Assembly (NCBI GenBank): GCA_000697665.1
Contig: KL197733.1
Span: forward strand, 356,333 to 420,332
Direction of reading: 5' to 3'
DNA from: Jaapia argillacea MUCL 33604
Taxonomy: Eukaryota > Basidiomycota > Agaricomycetes > Jaapiales > Jaapiaceae
DNA: 64,000 bases
Shown here: one piece after another, positions 34,581 through 47,689 of the stretch
How positions within the stretch are numbered: position 1 is the stretch's first letter
How the letters are laid out: every line of letters starts with the position of its first letter
Program-made: the position numbers and the translations under genes
The notes under the pieces: generated by a model
What the model was told of the DNA's origin: nothing
Seen by the model: the letters and a program-made list of their open reading frames with translations, nothing else
The model's database searches: none

Positions 34581-37500
34581 ATGGATTACTTGAGATCGAT
34601 TGGTTCCGTCGCCGTTTCCTCCCTCGTTTCGAAATCTGGACTGAATTTCCCCTTCAATCTCGGAGAGAAGATCGAAGACAACCACAAGAACAACTGGAGT
34701 CTTTTCGACGGTACAAAGAAGGTAATATTCAGCGGATTAAAAAGTATCTGGTCACGAATGTCGCATTCCATCCTTTCACCTAGGACGACAGCAGCGCCGT
34801 CTCAATATTTGTTTATGACTCCTCCGTTACCGGCCGGAAAGCCTTCGTACCTTTGGCAAAGAATGCACTCCGGAAGCTGAGAACAACTCGACATCCTGAT
34901 GTGCTCAAGTTTATGGAGGTCGTGGAGACCGAGGGGATTATATATATCATGACCGAACGTGTGCGACCACTGTCCTCCGCTCTCAAGAATTGGCATTCCA
35001 AACCCACCCAGGGAAGAGATGATTGGTTGATATGGGGTCTGCACAGAATATCTGTTTGTATCCATTCTTTCTTGGCTACTTTGTCGTCGGCGTCGTCAGT
35101 GAACTTGTCTTTCTCAGGTCGCATTAGCCTTTGTCAACGAATCTTGCTCTTCGACACATGGCAACATCCGTCCTGACTCCATATTTGTGTCACCCTCTGG
35201 AGAATGGAAACTAGGCGGCTTCGAAGTGTTAAGCAGTCCCAAAGACGATGCCGCCGTGTTATATGTATGTAGCACGCCGAATGTACATATGATTTTGCCG
35301 TTGAATCATCGTTCATTAGACCATGGGCACTTTGCTTCCGGATATCATGTCAATCGCGCCTCCAGAAGTCCAGAAGACAGGCTGGTCTGTTGCGAAAGAG
35401 TGAAGGTCTTCTTTCATCGCGTTGTTCAGACGTTAATTCCCGTTCTGCAGTCACGACCCCAGTGCACCAGACGCATACGCTCTTGGCATTCTCATACACA
35501 CTCTGTTTAATCCTTCCCACCCGTTACCAACAACATCTCCCCCTCATGCACCACCCACTCCATCCTCTCGAGGCTCGATTCCTAAATCCATCTTCCCCTC
35601 TTTCAAACGACTTCTCAATCCCAGCCCAAAAGCCCGACTGTCTCCCAAGGGTTTTCTTGAACTTGGGATGGCCGAAACTGCCGGCGAGGGTTCAGGTTTT
35701 TTCACCAAGAATCCTTTAGTCAAGGTTTGCGAAGGGTTGGATGGGTTCGCTATTGCAAGCGAAGCAGACAAGACCCTTTTCCTACGGTCATTCTCCCGTT
35801 CTCTTTCATTCCCATTCCCGTCCTCACCTCATCCTTAGCTCCCTTAAAGATTCCGAACCCTCCCTCCCCCCAGAATTCGCCTCAAATCACGTGCTTCCTT
35901 CTCTAGTATCAGCGCTCGAGTTCGGTGGCCCCTCAGCCGCTTCTATCCTACCTTTGGTCCTCCAACTGGGCAAGAACGTTCCACCTCAAGAATATTCAGC
36001 GTTGATTCTCAACCCACTTGTGAAGTTATTCTCGAGTCCAGATCGAGGGACTAGGATGGCATTGTTAGATCATTTAGCTGAGTACGTTGAAGTGATGGAC
36101 AAGAAGACTGTTTGCGACAAGATATGGCCCAACTTAGTGAGCTCGACCATATCGTTTATACTGTGCTGCAGAAATGATAGATTGCCCCCTTTCTCACCTC
36201 TAGCAAACTGGCTTTACCGATACGGTCGCGGTCATACGAGAGGCGACTGTGAAATCCATTATCCTCCTAGCTCCCAAGGTACCTACCTTGGTTTGGTACT
36301 CTCGTTATCCTCGACCCTGATTCGCCTCCTCTAGCTGAACGAACGGGTCCTCAATAATGAACTCCTACGACACCTCGCGAAAGCGCAATCCGACACCGAA
36401 CCCTCAATTCGCACCAACACATGCATCCTCCTCGGTCGTTTAGGTCCTACTCTGGGGTACAATACAAAGCGCAAAATTTTGGTTCCGGCATTTTCGCTAG
36501 CGCTGAAAGATGGCTTCGTTCACGCTAGAGTAGCTGGTATCATGGCTTTCATGGCGTGCGTCGACTGTTTTGAGATTGACGAGATCGCTGGGAAGGTGGT
36601 GCCCAGCGTTAGCCCTAGTATGGTTGATAAAGAGAAGTTAGTGGATTCATCGATGTAGACGATCGTTGAGTATCCTGATTCTGTGTTTATTTACAGGTTG
36701 GTCAGAGATCAAGCATTCAAAGCTGTTGAATTCTTTGTGAAGAAGTTGGAGGAGTATGCGGCTTCAATGGTAAATTCATACGACATTCTGAGAATTGCAG
36801 CCTGATCAATATTTCTCCAGCCGGAAACCGTGATTGTGGAGAATGGCTCGATGCCGGCATCTACCAACCCTCAACAACAGGGACAAGCTACGATTGTGAG
36901 TTCAGCAGCTGGCGCTGCTGGTGCTCTTGCAGGCTGGGCGATATCCTCGCTCGGGAAGAAGGTAAGCTGATCTCGATGAGTTTTCCTGATTTCTCCAACG
37001 ACAATTCTACAGCTTGCAGCTACGGATCTACAAACGAATATCAACAACGCCGCAGGAGTGTCCATGGATCGTCCTACATCCGCACCCCCTCCTTTAGGCA
37101 ACACACCCTCCTCCTCGAGTACCGCCTCACTCGGTCGTCCAAGTCCTTTTATCGTCTCGTCCACGAAGCCTACACTATCCACACCCAATATTGTTGGGGC
37201 CCCAGCATTTGGTGGCTCAGGGTCAGGGTCGAGAGCAAAGGGAATGCAGTTGGGTGCCAACAAGATTCCGGGAGGTTTCTCCTCATCTCTCGTTGATGAA
37301 CTGGAGGCAGAGGCTGGATCTATCACTGAGGCTAATAATCCATGGGGAAATGGCGATTTGATGGATGTTAATGCCGATGAAGATGACTGGAGTAAGTCTT
37401 GTTCTATCCCCTCACCTCATCGCTCATCGCTCATTGGGCTTTCTTTTTCGTAGGTGCTTTTGAGACCGCCCCACCTCCGGTAGTTCAGCCGAAACCCGTC

Positions 37501-38049
37501 CGTCCAAGTGGCCTTAATCTTCAACACGGGTCCTCTTCAACCCATCACCGTATGACTTCTAATCCTATGTTGCCGCGCCGTTCTCTGAATTGATATCTTC
37601 AGATGATGAATGGAACTTGAGTACTGCACCCCAGGCTCGAACGTCGCAAGATAGCAACTCTTGGGATGCGCCCTCTCCTCCCGATTCCCCGCCCGTTTCG
37701 ACACGAATAAGAAGAACGACGAGCCCTTTACGAAGCCCCCTCATACATGCGTCTTCAAGTAGGCGGTCTAGCAATGTATCATCCCCTCCAGAAGGACAAC
37801 CAAGTCTACTGCAAGTCGTGGAGGACAAGCGGTCTGTGTCCCCCGCTCCTCAGACTCCATCGACAGCTGGGATGAGCAAGGAGGAGAAAGCAGCAGAGAT
37901 GTTACGCCGGAAAGAGGAGAGGAAGCAGGTAGGTTCTTATAAAGTCGCCTCCTCCTGCGAAACTGATCATTCATGTTCCTCGTGCTCGTGTTCAGCGCAT
38001 CGCACAACTGAAAGAGCAGAAGAAGAATGCGGCGGGAGCGAAGAGTTGA
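34581..38049 (+). CDS. SCYL1: SCY1-like pseudokinase with HEAT repeats (SCYL1/Cex1 family)
   Basis: Exon 1 starts at ATG 34581 (MDYLRSIGSVAVSSL); later exons give a kinase-like fold with FVPLAKNALRKLRTTRHPDV, ETEGIIYIMTERVRPL and STHGNIRPDSIFVSPSGEW. The catalytic HRD is replaced by HGN and the DFG Asp is absent (KLGGFE), so it should be a pseudokinase. The middle has HEAT-like helices (around HVLPSLVSALEFGG and VVPSVSPSMVDKEKLVRDQ), followed by a disordered Ser/Pro region and a charged C-terminus (EKAAEMLRRKEERKQ and a Lys-rich end at TGA 38047-38049). Relatives act in COPI traffic and nuclear tRNA export. About a dozen short introns are present and not all joins are fixed. Confidence 0.85.
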
Positions 38050-38338
38050 CCTGTCGTTGTCTGTGAGGCGCTCGGCGAATCGGGGGTACACATACATCAA
38101 GTTCATTGGCGGACTTTTTTTTGGTATCTGTTCACGGATTCTAATTTGAATATACCCTGCTTTAGAGGGTGGGCCAACTGCTGACGCCTTGGGGACCGCA
38201 GAACACCTTATCTTCGACCAAAGGTAGGCGTATCGACCGAAGCGTGAGGGGTTTTTGTTTGGAAGTGCAAGATAAGCGATATACAACGGTGTCATGACCC
38301 AAGTACAGATACAAAACCTTCTACGTATTAACATTCAT

Positions 38339-39599
38339 CTACTCCTCCTTTTTTCGTCCGTAGACTTTCAGCGCGTTTCCGCCGAAAACGGCGTCAATAC
38401 CCTCCTGATCAATTCCAAGCTCTGTCAAAGATTCCCGAGCAAGTTCGTACCATTCTGACACTCCTGAAGGGGTTGTCGAATCCGAAGGCGAAGAGCCGAA
38501 TATGATGCGATCGGTGCCGAAAGCTTCGACTGCATGGCCAACTGGAAATTGATAAGGCTATTGTCACGGGGAGTGATTATAGCGAACAGGAACTTACGGT
38601 ACATCTTGACTCTCCGCTTCCATTCAAGAAGTCGGGCGGCGTCGTCTCCGGCGATAGCAGTCCTATCCCAGGAAGGGGGGAGATATTTCATGTACAAGTT
38701 CGGGTGTAAAGAAATTGAGGCTGTTCGGGATTGATAGGCGCGGTAAGTTGAGTGGGTGAGCAATTTGACCAGGGGTAATGATAGGTCATGGGGAGGGGGA
38801 AGAACATTGGCTGGAGAAGGTAGTAGGAAGTAAAAATCGTCAGTTAAGCTTAATTATGGGTGGAAATCGACCCGGTTCTTACACAGGACGAGGGTTCCTC
38901 TCTCGGACGAGACATCTTGTTTCGCAGCAGCCTTTGTCAACAAATCTTCAACAGCTTCCCATCCAGTCTCCCCAGAGACGAGATCACAGTGGATGTGGAG
39001 ATCAAGGACGCGATCGTTAACAAGAGCCCATTCCACCGCTTCGATACCAGTAGTGGTAATGGGGGATGACACCAAAGTTGTAGAGAGGGCAATCGGGATC
39101 TTTGAGGACGCAGATGGGAGCAAATACGACGGTGGAGATGTAGATGCAAAGGAGTTGAGGGAGAAGGGGACGATGACAGAAAGGAGCGGTGCCTCCAATT
39201 GTAAAGATTCTAGCCTACAATAGATATCTGTCAATTGTCAATCTGAGACAAAGAGTAAATTACAGACCTCTCAATTGTCTTTTGTATTTGGCTTTCCTCG
39301 ACATCCTTCAACGACACCACAAGACCGGCAAGGTTGGACTGATCACCCAATGCTCCACTGATCTCATTCTTCCAGCGAGTGAGATCATCGTCGCCTTTAT
39401 CCAAGACAACATCGGCATCAACGACGCTCTCCGGATGAACAGTACTTGGACTGGGAGGAAGAGGGAACTTTTCCCCTGTCCCAGAATTCGGGGGGGAGAA
39501 CGCAGACAAGGGTAGTTTGGGATGGACCTTGAGCCCCTTACGACGAGTGCTGAGTCCAGGAGTGCGAGAGGGGGAAGAGGGCTCTACGCCGGTAGACAT
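38339..39599 (-). CDS. Amidohydrolase-like TIM-barrel protein
   Basis: The start is ATG 39599 (MSTGVEPSSPSRTPG), after an upstream in-frame extension that looks like leader. Exons contain LVVSLKDVEESQIQKTIER, VNDRVLDLHIHCDLVS (a His-X-His-like string), a segment around LYMKYLPPSWDRTAIAG, and a C-terminal block AFGTDRIIFGSSPSDS..GGNALKVYG. The last block closely resembles the end of amidohydrolase-2 (metal-dependent TIM-barrel) proteins, where the Asp ligand and the GNA[LR] turn occur. The gene ends at TAG 38341-38339. Substrate and metal are unknown, and the N-terminal region is atypical, so this may be a divergent member. Confidence 0.6.
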
Positions 39600-39933
39600 G
39601 TTCAAGTTGGGCTGGGATGGTGGGAGTCCTGGTTGAAGAAATATAAAAGACAAAAGCAGACGAACAATGGATATAATAGATATGGAAGCCGAATGGAATG
39701 ACCATCTTTGCCACGCGACAATCAAAGTTTCATATGATGTTCTCGGACACTCAAACCTTCGCCGTGCTGCCTCGGCTATGCAAAACTCAGATTGCCTTGC
39801 AGTGTCGTGACCCAGTGATACCCAAGGTCATCATATTATGCAGAGTAGGGACCAAATCTACATCGCTAACGGGTGAAATGGCACGGGAGGCCACCTCAAA
39901 CCGACACATTTGGTACAGTAGGCCGTGGCTCAA
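39600..39933. other. Region between the amidohydrolase-like gene and the 3' end of Tudor-SN
   Basis: Upstream sequence of one minus-strand gene and downstream sequence of the next. No gene or clear site was recognised. Confidence 0.4.
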
Positions 39934-42900
39934 TCACTCATCTTCCTCAACGTCACCAAACTCAAACATCCCCAGCCTCTCCTTCTTCGCCTGTGCAACA
40001 GCCTCCTTTAATTTGCTCACCACTCCCGCATACGCAGGTAGCCCAAGATATTTCCCACAACCCTTCCTATCCACTAACGCCAATCCCTCTCGCAACAGAT
40101 CGGCATTGATGCTGGCAGACGTAGGATCTTGAGTGACGTTGGAATCAGAAGGATCGATAAGGCGTAGATGAAGGATGGGGCCTTCTCTATGGTCGATATT
40201 GGCTATCAGTTTGCGCCCTTCGCATAGTGAACGGAAGCGATCGGTTGCTTCGGGGTAGTACTCGCTTTCAGAGCTGACCAGTTTCACAAAACTACCATTA
40301 AGGGTTAGCACACCTCGGACGCAGGCAAATGGCGCTAAATTTCTTCACCTTAACCTCGCTTCGTGTGCTTGTCCAGGCAGACTCTTGAACCGCCCATCTA
40401 AAGGTCGAACATTCTCAAAGCCAACGGTGTCTTGATTTCCGTAATCGATGAAAGTCACCTCGGCTTCCCGCTTCATCGCAGAGCTTCGTCGAACCTTTGC
40501 TCGGTACCACGAACCATCCGAGAATTTCGCACTGATGAGATCTCCTGCTTTGGGAACAAATGAAGGATCGCGTGTGCTTGCCCGATAATGCAAAGAGAAG
40601 TCTCGCATGAGCTTTTCTAACGAGGCTATGCCTGCGGGTGAAGCTCAATGAGCGTGGGGAGTGAACGCCTGGCGACAAATAACGAACCTTCAGTGTTTAG
40701 AATCTGCACAGAGAAACCGAAGCCGTTTCGTGTCCGTACGTCGCTGACGATGACGTCGAGATATTCGGTCTTTAGAGGTGAGACGTCGTCGTCGGCATTT
40801 TCTGTCTCTGCGGCCTTCTCGGCTTCCTCGTCGTAGTCACTCCAGAGCTGAAAAAAGATATCAGTGAAACAGAAAATAAGATGGAACTCGTCCTAACTCA
40901 CCCCACGTTTCTCCTTCTTCGCTTCAGCCTAAAGCCATTCGACGAGAAGTTAGCATCATCCCAGACGTCACTTAAAAAAACGCCAAATCGTACCTCCGCA
41001 TCATACAACTGCTTGGCCCAAGTCAATCCCTCCGCCGAATAAGCATGCACACTAGCCAACCCCTCCTTCACAAGCGCAACCGCAGCATTCTCATTCTTAT
41101 TCAGATACAAAGAACCAATGAACCCTCCAGACTTGTCAACGGTGTCGACCTCGATCTCGACATCTCGTTGCATATACCGACGTGTAGCAAAATCGGCTGC
41201 TTCAGGTCCGTAGGGTTCGCTCTTTTCTGAGGCGTTGCGGGATGTTCGAGGGGCGCGGATACCTATGCAGAAAACTCAAGTGTTATGTAGGGGGGGTGGA
41301 GGGTGAATGCGCGACACTTGCCTCCGAGAACCAGTGTTAAGACTTGGTTATCTTTAGGTAGTAATATTCTAAAAGAAACCCGTGTGAGTGCGATGAAAGT
41401 GAATAGACGGAGGTCGAACTAACCTGAAGCGGGAGCCGGCAGGTACGTAGTCAACAACTGCAGGAATTCTCCCTTGACGCTTAAATCCGTTCAAGAACTG
41501 CGTTGCTCTCGTGTTTGTCTGAACAACATTCGAGGTCACCAATCGTACCCAGTCGCCAGAAAGATGAGGAAACCTTACCTCCGAGATGTTAAGAGGTTGT
41601 TTGGGTGGCGGGAACTCTTTCCCAGAATGAATTCCTCGGGTATCTGCCACAGCTCTGCGGCGACAATCAATAATGAACCAGATCTAAAGGGAAGAGAGAA
41701 ACTGACGCTTGTTCAGCAGCCATAAGCTTATCATAATCAGGCGACCGGTTCTCATCATCTTGCTTATGCCGAACGATGCTCGCTAACCCCTTCTCAATAA
41801 GCTGTTCTGCAATATTCCTACTCGAACAAAGCCAGAACACCGCCATCAACGCAAGAAAACGGTAGGGACTATAAAGGGAGACGCACGAATTTTGTCCACC
41901 ATACCGAATGGTCGCACATTCCCTCTCCTCAAACTCGCCCTCCTTGGGTCGAATAAAGTCGATATGGACCTTGACGTGTTTCCCAATAAGCCGTTTGCGT
42001 AGGAACTCGCGTGCTTCGTTCGCATAATGCGCTTGTTTCGGATCGGATAACCTTTACGACGCATCAGCCTCAAGCTTTTCTCTAACCAGTTCGAAAAAGA
42101 GACAAGAAGAGACCTACTTAGGCCCCCGAGTAGAACTCAACTGTAACCTCTTCTCCTTGCCCTCCTTCTCAACAACACTGACCTGATCCCCACTCCAAAC
42201 CCTAACAACAACACCTTCAAAACTCCTCTTCTCCTCTCCTCCACCACCTGTACTCCCAGCAGCACCAACACCTCCATTCTTACCACCATTCAAAGTTGAC
42301 GAGGAAGGCGTTGAAGCATAAAGTCCAATACGTTTTTCTTTTGCTGCTCGTTCAGCTGCGCGAAGACGTTCCATGCCACCTGTAGGCGCTAGCATGCCTG
42401 CGTGCCAATCGACTACGCGGGCTAGACCTGAGGCTACTAGGTGTTCGGCTACGTTGCCCGCCGGATGGAGGACTATAGAATGACGTGTCAAACAATCATT
42501 TGGACACCAGGGTGACCGAAGGAGATGTATGTGAAAGGAGAACTAACCGGTTCCGATGAACACCGTAGCAGAAGGCGGAGGCGCAACAGCCGCACCCGTT
42601 TGGAAAGGTGTAGCTGTCGAAGTAGGCAGCGAAAGAAGTTGTACCCGAACAGGCCGTTGTAGTAACCGAGACTCCGTGAAGAATTTTGCCTAAAACACAG
42701 AAAATGCACCTCAGCATTTGAACCTTGTGTTCCCAATGTAAAGACAGCTTACCTCCTCGCCCCAAGGCTCCGCACTCTCGCCCTGTTTACTTGTGGAGGA
42801 TCGAGCGCATCTCACACCAGCCAGGACGATGTTGACGAATTGGTGATCTCCATCTGGCATTAGTAGTCGGATGCGGAGTGTTGAACCGTCTCGGACTTGC

Positions 42901-43913
42901 TCGACGATACCTAGAAATGGATAAAATCAGTTGAGATGGTAGATATTGTGGGGAGGATTTCTGGGGATGGGAAAGCAGGAACGAACCGTCGATAGATTTT
43001 CCTTTCCATTCTGTTATGAAACCTTGTGAATCGGTAGGCATCATATGAATGACAGAGTGCGCCTGGAAGATGTGGGTCAGTCACGTGACTGATATGGAGG
43101 ATCGGAAACCCAGCGAGCAGGTAGAACGAATGACACAGAAATATGCACAGTAATATGGTGGTGCTCAACCACGGTGATTCACTACAAAGGGGACTGGACG
43201 TACTTTCGGTCCGTGAGGATTCCAAATCCCTTTCCCTGCAGCCTTGGCTTCATTCTCAATCTCCTTCCTCTTATTCTCCTCCTCTCCAGCCTCCCTCTTG
43301 GTCTCCTTACACTTGGCCCACCCATGCTTAAGTAACTCGATCGTCAAATCCACTCCACCAATTTCGCCGTTGCCAAGATCACGTGGGACGTCCTCGTGTG
43401 CGGATGGAGGGAGAGAGTGGATGGATGTAAAGGTTATTTCTTTGCCTACTGCTAGGGCTCGAAGGAACTCGCGGGATTCGAATGCCCAGGGCTAGATTAT
43501 GTGAGCGTGAGTAGGTGGAGTGGTTGAAGGGGTGAGAGGAAGGGAGGGGGAAGGGAGTGAATGAATTTGGTAGGCTGACCTCGTCATCGCGAGTAGAGCT
43601 TCCCATACGAGGAGCGGTGACATCTGCAAGATGAAGTACCCTCCACACAACGTGAGACCAAGTAGGCGGGCACGGGGAAATCACTCACCTCTCCTTCGGA
43701 GGTTGACCTTGTGGACCAGGTCGACCACGCAGAAGAAGCGAGTCACCAGAGATAACAGCTGCATAAAATCAGAGATCGTTTCAGCATCTCCTCGCATGAA
43801 TTTCCAGACAGAAAGAAACATACATTTGACGATCTAGCAACGGCATCTCCGACGTCCGTCAGGAATTAGCGAGGAGGGATGGATGAGGGGAATCTCACAG
43901 CCTTCAACGACAT
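39934..43913 (-). CDS. SND1: Tudor staphylococcal nuclease (SND1/TSN)
   Basis: The gene starts at ATG 43913. Exon 1 is 15 nt (43913-43899), exon 2 is only 10 nt (43833-43824) and exon 3 is 43758-43689; together they read MSLKAIVKSVISGDSLLLRG, the expected start of the first SN domain. Four SN-like domains follow (for example IVEQVRDGSTLRIRLLMP, FEGVVVRVWSGDQVSVVE and AVVDYVPAGSRFRILLP), then a Tudor domain near 40560-40400 (ISAKFSDGSWYRAKVRR, EVTFIDYGNQDTV) and a split SN5 segment ending FEFGDVEEDE. TSN binds RNA and acts in splicing, RNA decay and stress granules. The gene has many introns; most later joins are consistent but not all were counted. It is divergent from the bS6m gene. Confidence 0.9.
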
Positions 43914-44412
43914 GGCAGAACCGTGGATTTGGATTCAAAGGAAGATGGCAGAACAAACGACTCCCGAGATGGAGGATGAACACAAGAAATGCCCAGACAG
44001 CGTGTCGTGTGCGAGGGACTTGTAGCGCTGGCAAAATCGCGATCCGCCACGTGATGATCGTGTCGTTTCCAGGCCATCCAAAAAATCAGAGAAAATAGAA
44101 GAAAATTGGAGGAAATCATGGGGAGTAGTAGAGTCGGGTTGTGTTAGATCGTAGGTTTGAAATGCGGTAGAAAGTCCACCAAAGGGGAGAGGAAACAATC
44201 TAAAAAAAATTGGTCGTCGGGGTAGCGTCGCGTCGAAGTCCTGAATTGGTCTGCCTTTGCGTCCACATTGCCCTGGTCAAACTCCTCCTTTATAGCCTGT
44301 AGCCCAGTTGACAGTGCTCCCAGGTTGCTGCGAGTTCTCTAGAGTTCCCAATCTTACACCAGTCTTCACATTTTACTGTCCTTGACCACCTGCCCTGCTT
44401 CCGACTCCAACC
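43914..44412. promoter_or_regulatory. Divergent promoter region of Tudor-SN and bS6m
   Basis: 499 bp separate the two start codons. The region is without a gene. Open frames here have no recognisable protein. Confidence 0.45.
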
Positions 44413-44951
44413 ATGCCGTTCTACCAAATGCTTTGCATAGCAGCTCATTATCCCGAATACGTACGCTCGTCTCGTTGTTCCTATACCGCCTACCCATCCC
44501 CATAATCTCCTTTCTTTCCAACCGGTCGTCGTTTCGCACGTTAGCGACACATCAAAGACCTAGTACGCCTCTGTGCAAAACATGTCATGGAACCTGGAGG
44601 AGTTGTTCGGTCAATCGACTATTATGGGACTAGGACGTTACCACAACGAATGCACAGACACGCGCAGTACTTCACGACGGGAGAGTGAGTTTCCAATCCT
44701 ATCCTTCATACCACCCGTCATCCGTTCTCCCAACGTTCTTCCTCGACCATGTCCGAATCAAAACCTAAACTCACCCCCATTCACCCCCCAGCTACTGGAC
44801 TATGCATTTCGACACTAATCCAGCCACCCTCCGCGAGCTCAACAGAATGATGCGACAAGACCCTCGTGTCATCCGTTGGACCATGTTAAAACTCGGAGAC
44901 AAGGTGGACCAGATTACAGGACCAAAGGCAAAGACCATCAGTATAGATTGA
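44413..44951 (+). CDS. MRP17: Mitochondrial small-subunit ribosomal protein bS6m
   Basis: Three exons, 44413-44460, 44545-44684 and 44792-44951, join exactly to 115 aa. The N-terminus MPFYQMLCIAAHYPEY, the block VRSIDYYGTRTLPQRM and the segment DYWTMHFDTNPATLREL are typical of the bacterial S6-like mitochondrial protein (yeast MRP17). The C-terminus has the usual RQDPRVIRWTMLKLGDK helix. The protein lacks a long presequence, as is usual for this family. It is part of the mitoribosomal small subunit. About 180 bp just downstream of its stop recur at 49515-49700 inside the BTB array. Confidence 0.93.
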
Positions 44952-45546
44952 ACGTACAGGTGGCATGGGACGTGGAACTGGTGCTGGCGCACCTTCGTTG
45001 AGAGGGTAGGGAGGGTCGACGACGCAAGGCTATAGTGTTATTGATTGCTAAAAGTATTTTGCACCCTAATGCACACCATCAACCTCACCCTCTGTTCTTT
45101 GGTCATCCCTCAATCTCCAACCTAGTCAGCTGTCGTTCCCTTCGTCAAAGGCCCGCGTAACGCCAAACGCCGTGGCTGTAAAGGAAGTCAAGCGAACAGA
45201 GAAGGTGAGAGAATTCAATCGGGTTCGGCCATACCGCATGACCGGCGCTCGCCACAAAGGATTTGGTCCCTCCAATCGCGCTCCTACTACTTCAAGTCCT
45301 GGAGACTCCCCTTGCTTGGTCCCAGGGTTCTGATTCCACGAATGCTATGTTATGCGTCGAACTACACAATGGACGTTTCATGATGGTACAAAGTTATGAG
45401 CAAACCGTCTTGTTTACCTCAAACGAACTTGAGCATTCCCCTCCATTTTCATCCTCCCAAAATTGCTCCCTCGAAATCTGTTTGCTCATACCCTAACTCC
45501 AAGCCACTCGCCCGCAGTCCCCCGACAACCTCGATTCTTCTCAACA
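44952..45546. other. 3' flank of bS6m and of BTB copy A
   Basis: The first part (44955-45145) matches 49515-49705. The later part (about 45195-45480) resembles segments downstream of other BTB copies, including a short stretch near 45430-45490 related to the last codons of the sixth BTB gene. No intact gene. Confidence 0.5.
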
Positions 45547-47132
45547 TCAGGCCATACTGAGGCGTGAACCAAGATGCTTCAGCCGCTTCGCCAACTCCCA
45601 CAGCTCTAAGGATGTGAGATCAGGAACATCATAACAGTGCGTGTATATCCCGATTGTCTCCTCAAATGGACGTGTACGACCTAGCATCGCCTTGATATCC
45701 GCCATCTCGCGAGCATCCTTGGCACCCAGGGGTCCCCTGCTTGCAGCAAGGTCATCCTCAATCTTCTGCAACTCATTTGTCATCCCCGAAACTGCCGGGC
45801 GTTTATCCTTCCCGAACTCTTCCTCTGTTGGAGCTGTCGACAGAGCAAGTAGCTGGTTCCAGTAAGTGATGGGGACCGGATCTTGCTTCATCTCCTCTTC
45901 GGGTTCGGCGTCTGGAGGCTGGGTTGAATGCGCCTGGGAGAAGGGGGTGGTGTCGCTGGGGACAGGCATGACAGTAGCCGGACCAGGGCGAAGCATCTGG
46001 GAAGTAGGCGTGGACATTAATGAGAATATAAAGACTCATTCCTCAGAGGTCCCACCTCAGCTATTTCCGGTCCATCAGCAGATTTAGGAGCCGAGAAAGG
46101 TGCTTTTTGATTAGGCGGGGCGATCGCCCCTACGAAGGTCAGGATTTCACCACGTTCGAGCAACACAGCGCCCGTTCTGACGTCCTGCCGGAGCTGTGAA
46201 ATCTTTATAACTTCGTCTAACCCAAGTCGTTCTCCTTCTTTCTTCGTCAAAGCTTCAGGGCGCTCACAAACGGCGATGTAAGCGTCCTGAAGCCATTCAG
46301 GTATGTCATATTGGCGACCGACCACAATCTTGTCGATGGGGGAGGCCAAGGGGAAGAGTTCCCTGATGGCGAGAGAGCGAATCGTGGTGAATGACCACTT
46401 GGTCGCAAGGGCTAGGACCGAGGTCCATTCGTCGACGGTCGTGGCTGTGTGCTTGGAGAAATCGCTGCAAGACGGAATCAATAAGATACGGAGGATAATG
46501 GGTCGAATGGAACGCACGAGGGGTACAAAACTCCCAGGAAGGTCTCGAGATCGGCAACTGATACGCCGTCGAGTTGAACAGGACACTTCTCTGAGGAAGG
46601 GCCGTATTGCGAAAGCAAGGTTCTAAAGTACTCCGAGTCTCGCTTGAAGAAGAAGGAGTGAACCCTGAAAAGGGTGTCCTCAACCTGAGAAAATCCGACA
46701 CTGTAAGCAACGACTGTAAAGATGTTGCAAAACGATGCGTACCAAAAAGACTGCCATGTCATAATCCATATAGAACGAGTCGTGTTTCTTTGGAATGATC
46801 AGAGCGCCCGAGGAAGCGGTGGGGCATCCAACATGCCCTCCGCTGACTGCGTCTCGAACACCAGCAGAACCGCCGAGGGAGGCTGGCTCATGAGAGATAA
46901 CCTCGCCGCCGTGGTGCGATGTGATCACAGATCCCGTCCCTACTTCCCCAACGACTGTACTACCCAATGACCCTCCATCCGGGGCATGTGGAAGCGATGA
47001 TTCACCCTCCCCGACATCTTCAAAATCGGACACATCCGAAGCAGTGGGGGAGAGAGAGGCATCGGACCATGTTTTGGAATGCAGAGCTGATTTTGCGTCC
47101 ATAGCAGAATCGGTCTGGTGGGGATAGCTCAT
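45547..47132 (-). CDS. BTB/POZ domain protein, array copy A
   Basis: Exons 47132-46743, 46684-46518, 46464-46056 and 45996-45547 give 471 aa. Exon 1 encodes a disordered acidic leader with the block SDVSDFEDVGEGESS and the start of the BTB fold (SFYMDYDMAVFL). Exon 2 continues VEDTLFRVHSFFFKRDSEYF and LDGVSVADLETFLGVLYP, the core of the BTB/POZ fold. Exon 3 is a helical region (TVDEWTSVLALATKWSFTTI, DIPEWLQDAYIAVCERPEAL) resembling the BACK-like part of fungal BTB proteins. Exon 4 is a variable linker plus a helical end (SLELWELAKRLKHLG). BTB proteins often dimerise and serve as CUL3 adaptors; a substrate is unknown. Copies A-E share this plan and orientation. Confidence 0.85.
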
Positions 47133-47689
47133 CGTTCAATCGTCAGAGCCGTGCACCTCGAGGCAGATGAATGAGTCCTATAATAAGGTTGCGATTAGCG
47201 CTGATGTGAAGACCGGAAGAGTTACAGAACTGCTAGTGTACACCCTGCCAGGCGGGAGAGGCCTTGCATTGGCATGATTTTACGACCCGCAAGGAAAGTC
47301 AAGCCAAAGGGGAACAATCAAGTGATGATCCAGTTCAACGGTCTCTCATACTCGGCGGAAATAATAGTAGCGAGTGGCAGAAAGGACCGTCTCCTACGCC
47401 ACCAGTCACAAAACTTCATACTATAAGTCCTGTACACTCCCTCTGTTTGGTCCTAGGATTCCAATTCGATTGGTGTGGATCGAACTACTCAAAGGATGTT
47501 TCATGACGGTACAAAGTGCAAACGTCGACTTCAAAGGAACTTGAGCAATCCCGCCGCTCCTTCATTCTCATCCTCCTAATCGAAATCTGTACAACAGTCT
47601 TCCCAAGGATGACCAATCCCTCTTGCTCATACCGCTAACTCCAAACCACTCGATCTCGGTCCCCCCGACAAGCCCGACTCTTTTCAACA
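47133..47689. other. Intergenic region between BTB copies B and A
   Basis: The part next to copy A contains promoter sequence shared by all copies (ACCTCGAGGCAGATGA near 47155). The part next to copy B carries the relic of a BTB-type C-terminal coding end near 47540-47610. No intact gene. Confidence 0.5.

Noticed and set aside
44290-44550. Minus-strand frame overlapping bS6m exon 1
   Set aside because: It is antisense to the well-supported three-exon ribosomal protein gene.
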